From Allium sativum (lineage: Eukaryota; Streptophyta; Magnoliopsida; Asparagales; Amaryllidaceae), in contig CM060910.1 in assembly GCA_030737875.1 (NCBI GenBank), positions 252,620,427-252,684,426 on the forward strand: a stretch of DNA of 64,000 nucleotides, given 5' to 3'. Below, piece after piece: positions 1 to 12,484 of the stretch. Both the position numbers and the translations under genes were made by a program. Positions within the stretch are counted from its first letter, which is position 1, and every line of letters starts with the position of its first letter. Under the pieces are notes generated by a model that was not told the DNA's origin, ran no database searches, and saw only the letters and a list, made by a program, of their open reading frames with translations.

Positions 1-301
1 AAGCGGGAGGGTAAACCGGACGATCAACAGGATAAGATGATGCAAGAGGACGATGAGAGGAAGAAGGAACAGGTTTTCGAAAAGATGAGCGAGAAGACTA
101 AGGGTGATGAAAAGAGTGACGAGGAAGATGCGAGGAGAACGGAGGGAGAGAGCGGATGAAAGAAGGAGGACGATGAACCGAAGGAGGGGGAGGACGATAA
201 GGCGGAGGCGGAGGAGGGGAAGGAAGGATAGGAGGACGGGGGTGGAACGCGGCACGATATTTAGCTGGGAAAGGATAGGAGAAGCGGAGAGAGTCCGCCA
301 T
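1..301. other. Purine-rich segment of unknown origin
   Basis: The plus strand is strongly G/A-rich, with repeated GAGGACGATGA-like and GGAGGGGGAGG-like motifs. The short open frames on either strand are compositional (Arg/Glu/Lys-rich on plus, Pro/Ser-rich on minus) and I do not treat them as genes. The 3' LTR of the same element has unrelated AT-rich sequence upstream of the matching tandem array (about 8082-8423). This stretch is therefore either an insertion in the 5' LTR or sequence beyond a breakpoint inside the array. It could also be the purine-rich complement of a leader like those of subfamily B, but I saw no clear homology. Confidence 0.5.
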
Positions 302-2616
302 TAGTAAAAGGAGTTAATCGATGTTAGTTTAATCGATTAGAGTTAAAGTAAAAGGAGTTAATCGATGTTAGTTAATCGATGTTAGTTTGATCGATTAGAG
401 TTAAAGTAAAAGGAGTTAATCGATGTTAGTTAATCGATTTAGTTTAATCGATTAGAGTTAAAGTAAAAGGAGTTAATCGATGTTAGTTAATCGATTAGAG
501 AATAATGTAAAACGAGTTAATCAAATATAGTTTATTCGAAGAAAGTAAAGGGAGTTATCGAATATAGTTTATTCGAAAGGAGTTAAGTGAAATGAGTAAA
601 TCAATAGCGTTAGTCGAATAGAGTTAATCCAATAGTGTTAGTCCAATAGAGTTAATTGATAAGGGTTAATCGAATAGAGTTAATCCAATAGTGTTAGTCC
701 AATAGAGTTAATTGATAAGGGTTAATCGAATAGAGTTAAGTGAAAAGAGTAAATCGAATATAGCTATTCGAAGAGAGTTAAGTAAGGAAGTTAGTAAAAG
801 GGATATAAAGTGAACTTTGCCTATTTCAAAGTTAGAAATGTTGTTCAGTTAAGGTCTGAGAGGTAGTTCTACCCCAACTTGATTGGCTTCATTTTTAACT
901 AAGGAATAGTTAAGGTTCGGCAGTAAAGGAAATGGTTTGAGTTGGCATCGCGATGGTTTGTTTAAACATCTGTCTAAGTCCAATGAAGAAGATTTGGAAA
1001 TGTTTTCCAAATAAGAAACCAGAAATGTTTTCTAATAAAGAAAACAAGAAATGGAAATGTTTTCCATTGTTAATAACGTATATTTTTCCAAATTTAGAAA
1101 ATAAGAAATATTGAATATAGGGAAACAGGAGATAAGTAAATTAATGAAATAAAGAGATAAATGTTGAATGATGTTTGATCGATATAAATGTTCCATTTGG
1201 AAATGATATCGTTGTTTGCACACCTGTTTTTCTTCGATAGTTAAATCACAGACTATCGAAGTTTTGACCATTTTAACGTTGTTAATATGGAGAGACCGGT
1301 TGGATTATTATCCAAAGAACCACTCTGTATTGGCATAAGTGTTGCGAATCATATATGCCAAAGGAAATTGAAGACGGAGTTATGCAAGGGCTATCCTGTT
1401 TACAGAATAGTGCCTTCGGTTCATCCTGTTCCTGGATGACTTGTATGGACGGATGTCTGACAGAGTATTTCTAGACGATCAAGTATATTGATTTCTCCAA
1501 CTGTACCAAGAGTGGAAGCGGAGAAGGAAACTGCTTTTAGCTAACGCGTAATGTATGGTTGAGGACGTCAATCGGTGATTTGATGGATTTGATGATGTGG
1601 CATTCAAAGTGAATCTGGTGTGATGATAAAGCGTAGCTTCTAGCCTCATCATCCGGTAAATGACAGAAATCGGGCAGGCAGCATGGCTAAGTCGGTCGCA
1701 CCGAAGTAGGGTGTATAATCACCTGATCTAGAGTTTCATTTACTTCTAAAAATCTATTGCTGATGCTGTCCCATTCGGGAAACGGTTGTTGATCCCAACT
1801 GTTGGTGATGTACATTCGATACGCTCAAGCGAAATGAGTGGTCGGTCATGTGTGGCCGGGTTGCAAGATGTTCTTGTTGAACCCAGTGTATTCCTCTCTA
1901 GAGGTACACTAGCGAAAGGTGGTTCCATACCTTGTCATAGTTGGAAATCCATTACCCAATACGTGCTTGCGGTTTTGATTGTGTACTATATATGTAGAAC
2001 GTGAGATGAAAGCGTTTCTGCTAGATGATTATTATATTGTGTTGATAGACATTATTATAATATCAAAAGGTTTTTGATATAAAGATAATTTGGATTCTCA
2101 TAAGGGAAAAACCCATTCCGTTATGCGGCGTGGTCTTATGAGATATCGTTTACTTGTTCGAACTGTTTTTAAACTGTTTTACTCATACCAGTCCCATGAC
2201 TGACCCGGAGTTTACTTTGTTGTTTTCCCTAAACTCTTGGGTGCCCAATTTTGTACGGGAAGTCAAGTTGTCAGGATTTACAGATATACTGGAAGAGCTT
2301 GGAGCAGGAAGCTTCAGGATCATATAGCTATAGTTATTTCCGCTGTGTTGTAAGTGTTGTACTTTGATAATGATATGTATATTCAAGTACAAATTTGTAT
2401 TTCAAAGTTATGTCATGAAATATATTTATTCCTTCCGCTGTGAGATTCATGTTACTCTGATGTTGTGTTCTTCTTTTTCTTCTATTCTGATTTTCTATCT
2501 TATCTATTCTCACCGTCTGTCTTCTTTCATTAACTATTCGGTTAATTTCAATCCTTGAATGTTTGATATGTGTTGTATATCGGATAACCAAGACCGCATT
2601 TTTCCGGGTCGCTACA
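302..2616 (+). mobile_element. A1 5' LTR, 3' part (subfamily A)
   Basis: This stretch is collinear with 9445-11644 of the 3' LTR, sharing the tandem repeat, the CCCCAACTTGATTGG box and the final segment ending GGGTCGCTACA. It ends immediately before a primer-binding site, which fixes it as the 5' LTR. Upstream of about 302 the similarity to the 3' LTR stops inside the 44-bp repeat array. The two LTRs differ at scattered positions, so the insertion is older than the B4 array. No coding capacity is seen. Confidence 0.85.
303..503 (+). repeat. 44-bp tandem repeat, 4 units (A1 5' LTR)
   Basis: Units read AGTAAAAGGAGTTAATCGATG and onward, 44 or about 57 bp long, the longer form carrying an extra TTAATCGATGTTAG. 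Each unit contains ATCGAT boxes that pair with one another. The matching array in the 3' LTR of the same element has 23 units. Confidence 0.9.
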
Positions 2617-2618
2617 GT

Positions 2619-2630
2619 TGGTATCAGAGC
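2619..2630 (+). other. Primer-binding site (A1)
   Basis: TGGTATCAGAGC, the standard plant PBS complementary to the 3' end of initiator-Met tRNA. It sits two bases after the LTR end ACA. It primes minus-strand DNA synthesis. Confidence 0.93.
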
Positions 2631-3289
2631 AGAAGGTTAGTTGATTAACTTGGCTCTGTGGCGTGACTCGGTAGAGATAGGGTTAGTAATACCCTAGATT
2701 GAGTTTGAGTGTATGTATACGAGTGAACGTATTTGTTATTGATATAAAAATAATTATATATTGGGGAGGTTCATTGGTTGAGTTGTTTATGAGTTCTGGT
2801 CGATCAGTTTGATCCACTGTATCGGTAGGAGTTACTAAACACTTGAATACGATGGGTCGTCACGATATGTTTTGAAAAGAGGGTAAATTAAAATAAGTTT
2901 ACCCAAGGTATATCTTGATATAGAGAAGATATATATATATATATATATCAAAATTATAATATATTGGATATATTGGTTGTTATTATAATCGAGTAAGATT
3001 ATAAATTAAATGGTTATGTGAATAACCAATCAGAATTCATATAAATGAAATGCGTGAATCAGATGAGTTAAATCTGAAATTTAAACCAGAAATGGAGTTA
3101 AAACTCTGGAGAATTGGATAAGTGTTTGTAAATGGATTTGGATTAAAAATAAGGAAAATTTAAGATCCTGAGAGATTTTTAATTGTTTTACAAGCAGTGA
3201 GAATTATATTTTGAAATGAATTTCAAAGTGGAAATGTTTAGAAATGGTTTTATAGTATTGAACTCACTTCGATCGCTGGAAAATAGATT

Positions 3290-3314
3290 CTGATGATGAC
3301 AGCTGCATCATCAG
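3290..3314 (+). other. Palindromic-loop hairpin (A1), possible dimerisation signal
   Basis: Perfect 9-bp arms CTGATGATG (3290-3298) and CATCATCAG (3306-3314) enclose the loop ACAGCTG, which is an A followed by the palindrome CAGCTG. The hairpin lies about 660 nt downstream of the PBS. The same position in subfamily B internal regions holds hairpins of different sequence that are also perfect and also have palindromic loops. The shape resembles a retroviral dimer-initiation site; the function is inferred. Confidence 0.6.
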
Positions 3315-4388
3315 TATTCATTTTCGAGTTGTAAGTGACGAATTACTACCAAAGATACTATTTTGAATTTGTTTTGGGAAAGACAAGTTGTGTTGAATTT
3401 CCAAAATGGGATTTAAAATATAGAATTTGAATTTTGAAATAGATTTGAAATATTAACTTGTTTTAAAAGAAATAAAACGAGAAGTTCCTTTATAAACGGA
3501 GTTTGTAAATAGTTCTTTTATAAATGAAGTTTATAAATGAAGTGAAGAGAATTATCATTGGATAATTCAGAAATAAAAATACAAGTGTGAAATTGAAGGG
3601 AAAAACCTATTTTTCCAAAGGTAGAAATAACGATTTCAAAAGGAATTGAAATCGAGGCTTATTTAAAGAATAAATAAAGAAAGTTGAAAGGGGATTTGAA
3701 TAAAGAAAATTCAAACATAGAATGTAAATAAGAAAATTCAAAGGAAAATTGAATATAGAAATTCAAAGGGAGTTTGAATATATGAAATTCAATGGAAGTG
3801 AAATAGAAATTGAATATAGAAATTCAAAGGGAGTTTGAATATATGAAACTCAATGGAAGTGATATAGAATTTGAATATAGAAATTCAAATGGCGTTTGGA
3901 TATAGAAAATATAAGAGATTTCAAATATAGGATTTGAATATCGAAAGTGAAATGAAATTTGAATGTAGAGGATTCAAATAGAATTGAAAATGAAATTTGA
4001 ATGTAGAAGATTCAAATAGAATTGAAATTGAAATTTGAATATAGAAGATTCAGATAGAATTGAAATGAAATTCAAATATAGAATTTGAATAAGAGAATCG
4101 AAATGGAATTTGAATATAGGAAATTCAAATAAAATTGAAATGGAATTCAATTAGTTGATAAATAAGTTAAACCTATATTTGAACATGTATATTCAAATAA
4201 AAAGGTGAAATGGGCAAACCGGTAATTTGAAAATCACTTAACTAACTAAGTTAAAATGATTGGATTAAGTTGAAGTGAATTAGAAATGTATAAATATACA
4301 TGAGATATGTATGGATAAGGTATGAAGGTATGTAAATAGAATGCTCGACGAAAAGGTATGTATTTAATTCATATATGAGATTTTATGC

Positions 4389-4412
4389 GCCGAATTGGCT
4401 AGCCGCTTGGCT
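4389..4412 (+). other. Double hairpin GCC/GGC and AGCC/GGCT (A1, copy 1)
   Basis: GCC-GAATT-GGC is followed by AGCC with tetraloop GCTT and GGCT. The same tandem hairpin pair occurs in all complete internal regions of the window, upstream of the PPT. It is followed by a T-rich run and then by GATGCTCC and GGAGGTTATGG, which also pair (CTCC with GGAG). The function is unknown; packaging is one possibility. Confidence 0.55.
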
Positions 4413-4734
4413 TTTTATTTTTCTTTTGGATTGGTGAGGGCCATGGGAGGCTATTTGAAATATCTCGATGCTCCTAGTACAAAGGAGGTTATGGAAAAAT
4501 TTTCCGGGAATTTAAGGAGATAGAATATTTTTAAGATAATTTGATAGTTAGAAATCAATGTATCAATGTATATAGAAGTCGATAAGGAAACGAACTTAGA
4601 AATAGAATAGTAAAATCAAAAAGGAAGACTAAGAATAAAATCTCGTAAGAATAGAAAGAGAATGTGCATATGTGTTTCAAAGAGAATAAGTAGTTGTATG
4701 GTATTGATTAATCGAGTAAGTAGTCATATCTGTT

Positions 4735-5095
4735 TTGACGTTATAAATGTTATTTAGTCAAGGTCTAAGAGGTAGTTATACCCCAACTTGATTGATTTCA
4801 TTATTAACAAATAAATAGTAAGATTTCAGACTCGAAGATCAATGTTGAGTAAGATATAGTGAATATAGTATTTGGGTTATCATAACGATGTTTTACACAA
4901 CATCCGTTTTAACCCAAATAAGTGTAAGCTTGGAGATATAATAAAGAATATTTACTAAGTACAGAAATAAACGAGATGGGGAAAGAGAAGTAATTGGAAT
5001 ATTTTCCAATTATAAATAGCATATATTTTCTAAAGTTTAGAAAATAAAGGAAGGCGATATTCGGAAATGTTTTCCAAATAACATAAAAGGCCAAT
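4735..5095 (+). repeat. LTR-like segment inside the A1 internal region
   Basis: The string AAGGTCTAAGAGGTAGTTAT followed by CCCCAACTTGATTG closely matches the LTR at about 855-885. Further matches follow in the same order: a TTTTCCAATTATAAATAGC-like stretch and TTTAGAAAATAA, corresponding to LTR 1060-1110. An LTR fragment is therefore embedded between two copies of the pre-PPT hairpin motif, suggesting the internal region grew by duplication or an old recombination that took in LTR sequence. Confidence 0.6.
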
Positions 5096-5579
5096 ATGGT
5101 TATTGAAAATATTTGGTTAACAAATATTGATAAAGAAATAGAGAAGTGATTTAACTAATGGAATATTAATTAGGGGCTCAGTGACATGTTCAAAAGGAAA
5201 ATTTGATTTTTGAAAAGAGTAAACTGTTAAAAAACTCCTAGGGAAAGACTGGTTGAATTAAAAACAAATTTAACAGAAATTTGTGAAAGCAAAATTGAAT
5301 TAATGTAAAGCCAGTAAAGTGGTAACTGAGATTGAATTAGAATGATATCAAAACAAATTGGATTGAGGAGTTAAGGAATTGAAAATCGAGAAGAAACTCG
5401 AGTTGAAATGTTATTTGGCTCGGATATAAGCGAATGGTTGTGTTGTAAATAAAAGCAAATTGGAATTTGATTGGGATGACCCTTGTATCCACCGCTAAAT
5501 TGATAACAGGTGGAAATGATATAATGATATGCCGACAAAAGGTACAAGTTTATATTTCATACGGTATGAGATTTTGATG

Positions 5580-5604
5580 AGCCAAATTGGCAAGCCGCTT
5601 GGCT
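5580..5604 (+). other. Double hairpin AGCC/GGCT (A1, copy 2)
   Basis: AGCC-AAATT-GGC is followed by AGCC-GCTT-GGCT. It is the second copy within this internal region, about 280 nt before the PPT, the same relative place as in subfamily B. The downstream GTTATGGCGAGATTTTTCG matches the other copies. Confidence 0.55.
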
Positions 5605-5880
5605 GTTTGATTTTCTTTTGGGTTGAAGAGGGCCTAAAGAGGCGAGTTGTGGTTTTACCGATAGGGCTGTACAAAGGAAGTTATGGCGAGATTTTTCGAA
5701 GAATTAAGGCGTTAGAAAATTTTCAGAATTTTTGAAACTTTTCGTTGATAAGAATTAATTAATAATTTAATTGAAACTAAATTGGTTCAGTTGAAACTGA
5801 AGTTAAGAAGTGAACAAATATGTTCTAACCAGTCGATAGGGTCGTTCTCTACCTTTAGCAATTTCGAGGACGAAATTATT

Positions 5881-5895
5881 TTAAGTGGGGAAGAT
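5881..5895 (+). other. Polypurine tract (A1)
   Basis: TTAAGTGGGGAAGAT directly precedes the 3' LTR start TGTAATGACCCG. It is the plus-strand primer for reverse transcription. The upstream GAGGACGAAATTATT is the usual context in plant Ty3/gypsy chromovirus elements. Confidence 0.92.
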
Positions 5896-7972
5896 TGTAA
5901 TGACCCGCATTGGCAGAGGTATTATAATTAATTTATTTAATTATATGAATGGTGGTTTAGTGAATTAAATGGTCGTAGAATTTAATAATGATGAATATTT
6001 AAGTAAAATAATAAACTAAATAATATATTTAATTCTGAAATAATCAGAATTGGCTGAAATGGCGATATGGTGTGAACTGGATCATCTGTGATATTTAATT
6101 CAGCTTGGAATTGAATTTGAATAACAAATATATTATATAAACGACAGTTTGAACGTATAATTATATTTTAATTAAAATAGAGTTTGAAATGGCGCTGCAG
6201 TTCGTAAATTGGCAATACGAACTTCAACTGAATGTACAGGGTTCGTTTTAAATTGGATTTTTGTGAAAATAAGAAACGTGTGGAGCTGGCGGAGTATATC
6301 TTTCTAGAGGAAGAGAAACATCAGGATTTCGTCATGTAGATTTTGAGATATGTCCAAATCAAAATTTAAAATAGTCGCTATAGAATCGTTTATCGACTGT
6401 AATGGTTTATTCGATATAACTAGAGATCGGGTTTGAATTTAGATAAGGTTCTTTTGAGACATAATGATAATCTATTTTTTTAGAATTTTACTGTAATTTT
6501 TAATTAATTAAATATGTGACTTTTTATTTGGGGTATTTTGCACCCTGTAATCAACATTTTTGAGGTTTCAAAATATGAAGTATTCTACCGATATTATTAT
6601 ATCTCTGGGACCATGGCACATTGCTTAACACAATGGTAGGTTTTATTCTGTCCATGGCAGTTTGTAAAACAAAAAGATATATGTTTATATATATGCATAT
6701 ACGGGCAAAGTTATTAATACATAAAACAATTCGTTTCTTTCTGCTATAGCAAAGTGCAACACGATTCATTTAAAACAACCATAGGAAATTAAACAAAACA
6801 AGAAGAGAAACGCGGCCTAACTGTGTACTCTAATACCCACCTACCATAAGTTACAAGAGCCACATATATCACCAATTGGACCATGCTTCTCCACGTCATG
6901 CATATATGGCATATTAAAACCACCTTAAAAAGCTCATAACCCAAAAACAGTTCATTCTCTCCTGACAAAATATCCAAGCCGCCCCTTTTCTTCATAAACC
7001 AAATCGGCAAGCTTCAAAAATCAAAATAATTAAAAAAAATTCCTAAAATCACCATATGTATATTACTAAATCTTTGGCGACCTTCTCTTCATACTCATAT
7101 CACTTTTGATGTGTTCTATTTACAAATCCATGGGCTGGGTTTTTCTCGACAACGAGCTAGGGTTGGATATGGTGAAGTATTGGAGTATTAAGCAGTAAAT
7201 TCGAGTTCGGTCTGGCATTTGAGTGAAATTTGTGGATCTCGTGTGAATCGTTTTGTGGTTCTTCGAAGTATGAAGTGTCGACAAGGAGGTGTGTGTTATT
7301 TGTGAGAAGCATTTACTGGTCTCGTCAGTTCATGTTTGTGGAGTAGCGTAGAAAGTGGAATTGTTTTGGGGTGTAAGTTGGGTTTTTGTTGGCAAGAGTT
7401 GGAGTGTTGTGAAGGGCTTAACGTTGGTCAGGTTGTGGAGTTTTTCGTAGATGCTGGAGTGGATTGTTGAAGGAAGAAGCGCCTGAGATGTTGAGGTGGT
7501 GGTCGGCAAGTGGGATTTGAGGAGAGCATCATGTCGGTGAAGATGGAAGTGGTTTTCGTTGAGGAACTTTGCTAGAAGGAGGAGCGAAAGTCGGAAGTAT
7601 ATCTGTTGTTTTACTGAAAGGAGAATGCGCAAGATCAGGAAGAAGAAATAGTGGAGGAAAGGGTTTACGGGTGAACAAATATTGGGTTGGATTGTCATTG
7701 GGCCGGGAAAGGAGGGTGAGGCCCAATGTAAGAAAATTGAAATAGAATTTTAGTTAAATTTTATTTTAAATACAATATTACCTTGTGAACTGAATATCTC
7801 ATGCATACGAAATCAGAATTGGACGAAACAAGATCCGTTAGGATCGTATGGATGGGAGAAACACAATGAGACTGACCGGGAGTGAATCCGAGCTCGTTAC
7901 AATTTATAGCGAAATAAAATGTCCGACTGAATCAAATAACGCAAACCGTTATTTAACGGCTAACGCGCAAAT

Positions 7973-7987
7973 GTGAGTAAATCTCAC
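7973..7987 (+). other. GTGAG/CTCAC inverted repeat with donor-like GT (A1 3' LTR)
   Basis: Arms GTGAG and CTCAC surround TAAAT. The left arm GTGAGT is a good plant splice-donor core. The equivalent site in subfamily B is the longer palindrome GGTGAGAACTTCTCACC, and A2 has GTGAG-TTTTA-CTCAC at 14288-14302 (minus strand). Confidence 0.45.
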
Positions 7988-8423
7988 TAACTCTGAACAG
8001 TTTATAATTTCATGTTGTATTTTTAGAACTGTTAAATATTGGTTGATTGGCTGTGTGTTGATTGTTTGATTGAACTGCTAGTCAGTTAGTTGAATTTCTA
8101 TATTGATTCTGTTTAACAGAATATATCATATGGAATTGAAAAGTGATGTTATCTATATTGTTTAACATCTGTGATGCAGGGAAACAGGTTGGAGGAATCC
8201 AACATGATTCCTCAACATTTATTTTGCTGTTTTCATATATTGTGATATATGATGTGTTATATAATCTGTTATGGATTATGGGTGTTGGAATGATGTTGAT
8301 CATTTTTATTCGATATTTAAATATCATAAAAGACCCTGGGATGTAAAAAGAATTATTTCAATGTATATTGAAATAAAGGGAGTTTATAAAATCAACAGAT
8401 TTTATAAAAGGAAATATTTCGAA

Positions 8424-9528
8424 AGTAAAAGGAGTGAATCGATGTTAGTAAATCGATGTTAGTTTAATCCATTAGAGTTAAAGTAAAAGGAGTTAAACGA
8501 TGTTAGTTAATCAATGTTAGTTTAATCGATTAGAGTTAAAGTAAAAGGAGTTAATCGATGTTAGTTAATCGATGTTAGTTTAATCGATTAGAGTTAAAGT
8601 AAAAGGAGTTAATCGATGTTTGTTTAATCGATTAGAGTTAAAGTAAAAGGAGTTAATCGATGTTAGTTTAATCGATTAGAGTTAAAGTAAAAGGAGTTAA
8701 TCGATGTTAGTTAATCGATGTTAGTTTAATCGATTAGAGTTAAAGTAAAAGGAGCTAATCGATGTTAGTTTAATCGATTAGAGTTAAAGTAAAAGGAGCT
8801 AATCGATGTTAGTTTAATCGATTAGAGTTAAAGTAAAAGGAGTTAATCGATGTTAGTTTAATCGATTAGAGTTAAAGTAAAAGGAGTTAATCGATGTTAG
8901 TTTAATCGATTAAAGTTAAAGTAAAAGGAGTTAATCGATGTTAGTTTAATCGACTAGAGTTAAAGTAAAAGGAGTTAATCGATGTTAGTTTAATCGACTA
9001 GAGTTAAAGTAAAAGGAATTAATCGATGTTAGTTTAATCGATTAGAGTTAAAGTAAAAGGAGTTAATCGATGTTAGTTTAACCGATTAGAGTTAAAGTAA
9101 AAGGAGTTAATCGATGTTAGTTAATCGATGTTAGATTAATCGATTAGAGTTAAAGTAAAAGGAGTTAATCGATGTTAGTTTAATCGATTAGAGTTAAAGT
9201 AAAAGGAGTTAATCGATGTTAGTTTAATCGATTAGAGTTAAAGTAAAAGGAGTTAATCGATGTTAGTTTAATCGATTAGAGTTAAAGTAAAAGGAGTTAA
9301 TCGATGTTAGTTAATTGATGTTAGTTTAATCGATTAGAGTTAAAGTAAAAGGAGTTAATCGATGTTAGTTTAATCGATTAGAGTTAAAGTAAAAGGAGTT
9401 AATCGATGTTAGTTTAATCGATTAGAGTTAAAGTATAAGGAGTTAATCGATGTTAGTTAATCGATGTTAGTTTAATCGATTAGAGTTAAAGTAAAAGGAG
9501 TTAATCGATGTTAGTTAATCGATTAGAG
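8424..9528 (+). repeat. 44-bp tandem array, 23 units (A1 3' LTR)
   Basis: Twenty-three units beginning AGTAAAAGGAGTTAATCGATG are present. Most are 44 bp; several are 57-58 bp through an extra TTAATCGATGTTAG. Each unit has AATCGAT and ATCGATT arms that can form a hairpin. Only 4 units occur in the 5' LTR, so the array changed length after insertion or was cut by the breakpoint near 302. Confidence 0.92.
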
Positions 9529-12484
9529 AATAACGTAAAAGGAGTTAATCGAATATAGTTTATTCGAAGAAAGTAAAGGGAGTTATCGAATATAGTTTAT
9601 TCGAAAGGAGTTAAGTGAAATGAGTAAATCAATAGCGTTAGTCGAATAGAGTTAATCCAATAGTGTTAGTCCAATAGAGTTAATTGATAAGGGTTAATCG
9701 AATAGAGTTAATCCAATAGTGTTAGTCCAATAGAGTTAATTGATAAGGGTTAATCGAATAGAGTTAAGTGAAAAGAGTAAATCGAATATAGCTATTCGAA
9801 GAGAGTTAAGTAAGGAAGTTAGTAAAAGGGATATAAAGTGAACTTTGCCTATTTCAAAGTTAGAAATGTTGTTCAGTTAAGGTCTGAGAGATAGTTCTAC
9901 CCCAACTTGATTGGCTTCGTTTTTAACTAAGGAATAGTTAAGGTTCGGCAGTAAAGGAAATGGTTTGAGTTGGCATCGCGATGGTTTGTTTAAACATCTG
10001 TCTAAGTCCAATGAAGAAGATTTGGAAATGTTTTCCTAATAAGAAACCAGAAATGTTTTCTAATAAAGAAAACAAGAAATGGAAATGTTTTCCATTGTTA
10101 ATAACGTATATTTTTCCAAATTTAGAAAATAAGAAATATTGAATATAGGGAAACAGGAGATAAGTAAATTAATGAAATAAAGAGATAAATGTTGAATGAT
10201 GTTTGATCGATATAAATGTTCCATTTGGAAATGATATCGTTGTTTGCACACCTGTTTTTCTTCGATAGTTAAATCACAGACTATCGAAGTTTTGACCATT
10301 TTAACGTTGTTAATATGGAGAGACCAGTTGGATTATTATCCAAAGAACCACTCTGTATTGGCATAAGCGTTGCGAATCATATATGCCAAAGGAAATTGAA
10401 GACGGAGTTATGCAAGGGCTATCCTGTTTACAGAATAGTACCTTCGGTTCATCCTGTTCCTGGATGACTTGTATGGACGGATGTCTGACAGAGTATTTCC
10501 AGACGATCAAGTATATTGATTTCTCCAACTGTACCAAGAGTGGAAGCGGAGAAGGAAACTTCTTTTAGCTAACGTGTAATGTATGGTTGAGGACGTCAAT
10601 CGGTGATTTGATGGATTTGATGATGTGGCATTCAAAGTGAATCTGGTGTGATGATAAAGCGTAGCTTCTAGCCTCATCATCCGGTAAATGACAGAAATCG
10701 GGCAGGCAGCATGGCTAAGTCGGTCGCACCGAAGTAGGGTGTATTATCACCTAATCTAGAGTTTCATTTACTTCTAAAAATCTATTATTGATGCCGTCCC
10801 ATTCGGGAAACGGTTACTGATCTCAACTGTTAGTGATATACATTCGATACGCTGAAGCGAAATGAGTGGTCGGTCATGTGTGGCCGGGTTGCAAGATGTT
10901 CTTGTTGAACCCAGTGTATTCCTCTCTAGAGGTACACTAGCGAAAGGTGGTTCCATACCTTGTCATAGTTGGAAATCCATTACCCAATACGTGCTTGCGG
11001 TTTTGATTGTATACTATATATGTAGAACGTGAGATGAAAGCATTTCTAATAGATGATTATTATATTGTGTTGATAGACATTATTATAATATCAAAAGGTT
11101 TTTGATATAAAGATAATTTGGATTCTAATAAGGAAAAAACCCGTTCCGTTATGCAGCGTGGTCTTATGAGATATCGTTTACTTGTTCGAACTGTTTTTAA
11201 ACTGTTTTACTCATACCAGTCCCGTGACTGACCCGGAGTTTACTTTGTTGTTTTCCCTAAACTCTTGGGTGCCCAATTTTGTACGGGCAGTCAAGTAGTC
11301 AGGATTTACAGATATACTAGAAGAGCTTGGAGCAGGAGGCTTCAGGATCATATAGCTATAGTTATTTCCGCTGTGTTGTAAGTGCTGTACTTTGATAATG
11401 ATATGTATATTCAAGTACAAATTTGTATTTCAAAGTTATGTCATGAAATATATTTATTCCTTCCGCTGTGAGATTCATGTTACTCTGATGTTGTGTTCTT
11501 CTTTTTCTTCTATTCTAATTTTATATCTTATCTATTCTCACCCTCTGTCTTCTTTCATTAACTATTCGGTTATTTTCGATCCTTGAATGTTCGATATGTG
11601 TTGTATATCGGATAACCAAGATCGCATTTTTCCGGGTCGTTACAGATATTATTTCCAAATGGAAATTTTATCGATCATTCAACATTCAACGTTTATCTCT
11701 TAAATTAATTTATCATTAATTTATTCATTCTCCATTTCCTGTTTCTGTATAAATATACAGAAATCCTTATTTTCTAAATTTAGAAAATATACGTTATTAA
11801 TCATTGGAAAACATTTCCATCTCCTTTCCACGTATCACTGTCATTCCAGTATTCTTTACCATCCAACATTTTATTTTCTATGATTAGAAAATATCTCTGA
11901 TTTTATTTGGAAAACGTTTCCAAATCTCATTCCTTGGACTTAAACAATTGTTTAATTAAACATCGCTATGCCAATTCACCATTACCTTCATTAACTATAT
12001 TCACTTAACCAACCTTCACTATCAAACCTTACCATTCCTTAGTTAAGAAGGAAGTCAATCAAGTTGGGGTATAATTACCTCTCATACCTTAACTGAACAA
12101 TTTTTTAACTTCGAAATAGTCAAAGTTTATCTTTTTAAATCTTTAACAAACTTCCTTACGTAACTCTCTTTCGAATAAATCTCTATTCGATAACTCTTTC
12201 CTTCGAATAAACTATATTCGATAATCTCTCTTCTTCGTATAACCTATATTCGAATAACTCTATTCAATTAACACTATTCGATTAACTCTAATCGATTTAC
12301 TCTTATCAGTTAGCTCTATTTGATTAACTCAATCCTATTAACTCTATTTGATTAACTCTATTGGATTAACTCTATTTGATTAACTCTATTTGATTAACCC
12401 TACTGGATTAACTCTATTCAATTAACTCTATCTAATTTACTCTTATCAATTAACTCCTTTCGAATAAACTATATTCGATTAATT

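Larger units (their letters stand above)
2617..5895 (+). mobile_element. A1 internal region, non-coding, 3.28 kb
   Basis: This region lies between the PBS after the 5' LTR and the PPT before the 3' LTR. It has no gag or pol reading frame. The middle part (about 3590-4200) is a low-complexity run of ATTCAAA/TTTGAAT inverted repeats. It carries a palindromic-loop hairpin at 3290, two copies of the AGCC/GGCT double hairpin (4389 and 5580), and an LTR-like segment between them (4735-5095). The 3' end, with GAGGACGAAATT just before the PPT, is typical of plant Ty3/gypsy chromovirus elements. It is probably a deleted derivative that depends on proteins supplied in trans. Confidence 0.85.
5896..11644 (+). 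mobile_element. A1 3' LTR, 5.75 kb (subfamily A)
   Basis: It starts TGTAATGACCCG after the PPT and ends GGGTCGTTACA. In order it holds a GGCGCTGCAGTTCG/AGATATGTCC/GTCGCT module (6191-6379), a U3-like section, an AG-rich leader-like section on plus (about 7200-7730), a GTGAG/CTCAC inverted repeat at 7973-7987, AT-rich palindromes, a 23-unit tandem array, and a 3' part shared with the 5' LTR. Open frames of up to 122 codons on the minus strand at 7330-7698 are compositional. The five bases after the LTR (GATAT) are the presumed target duplication; its partner would lie upstream of the window. Confidence 0.9.

Noticed and set aside
2617..5895. Gag or pol remnants in the long A1 internal region.
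   Set aside because: No reading frame or recognisable zinc-finger, protease, RT or integrase motif in any frame. The GAGGACGAAATT context before the PPT is the only hint of a former polyprotein end.
7330..7698. A 122-codon open frame on the minus strand in the A1 LTR.
   Set aside because: It lies opposite the AG-rich leader-like section, has skewed Leu/Ser/Thr/Pro composition, and is not kept in A2.
8424..9528. CRISPR-like array of direct repeats.
   Set aside because: No unique spacers: units are head-to-tail copies with minor changes, in plant retrotransposon DNA.
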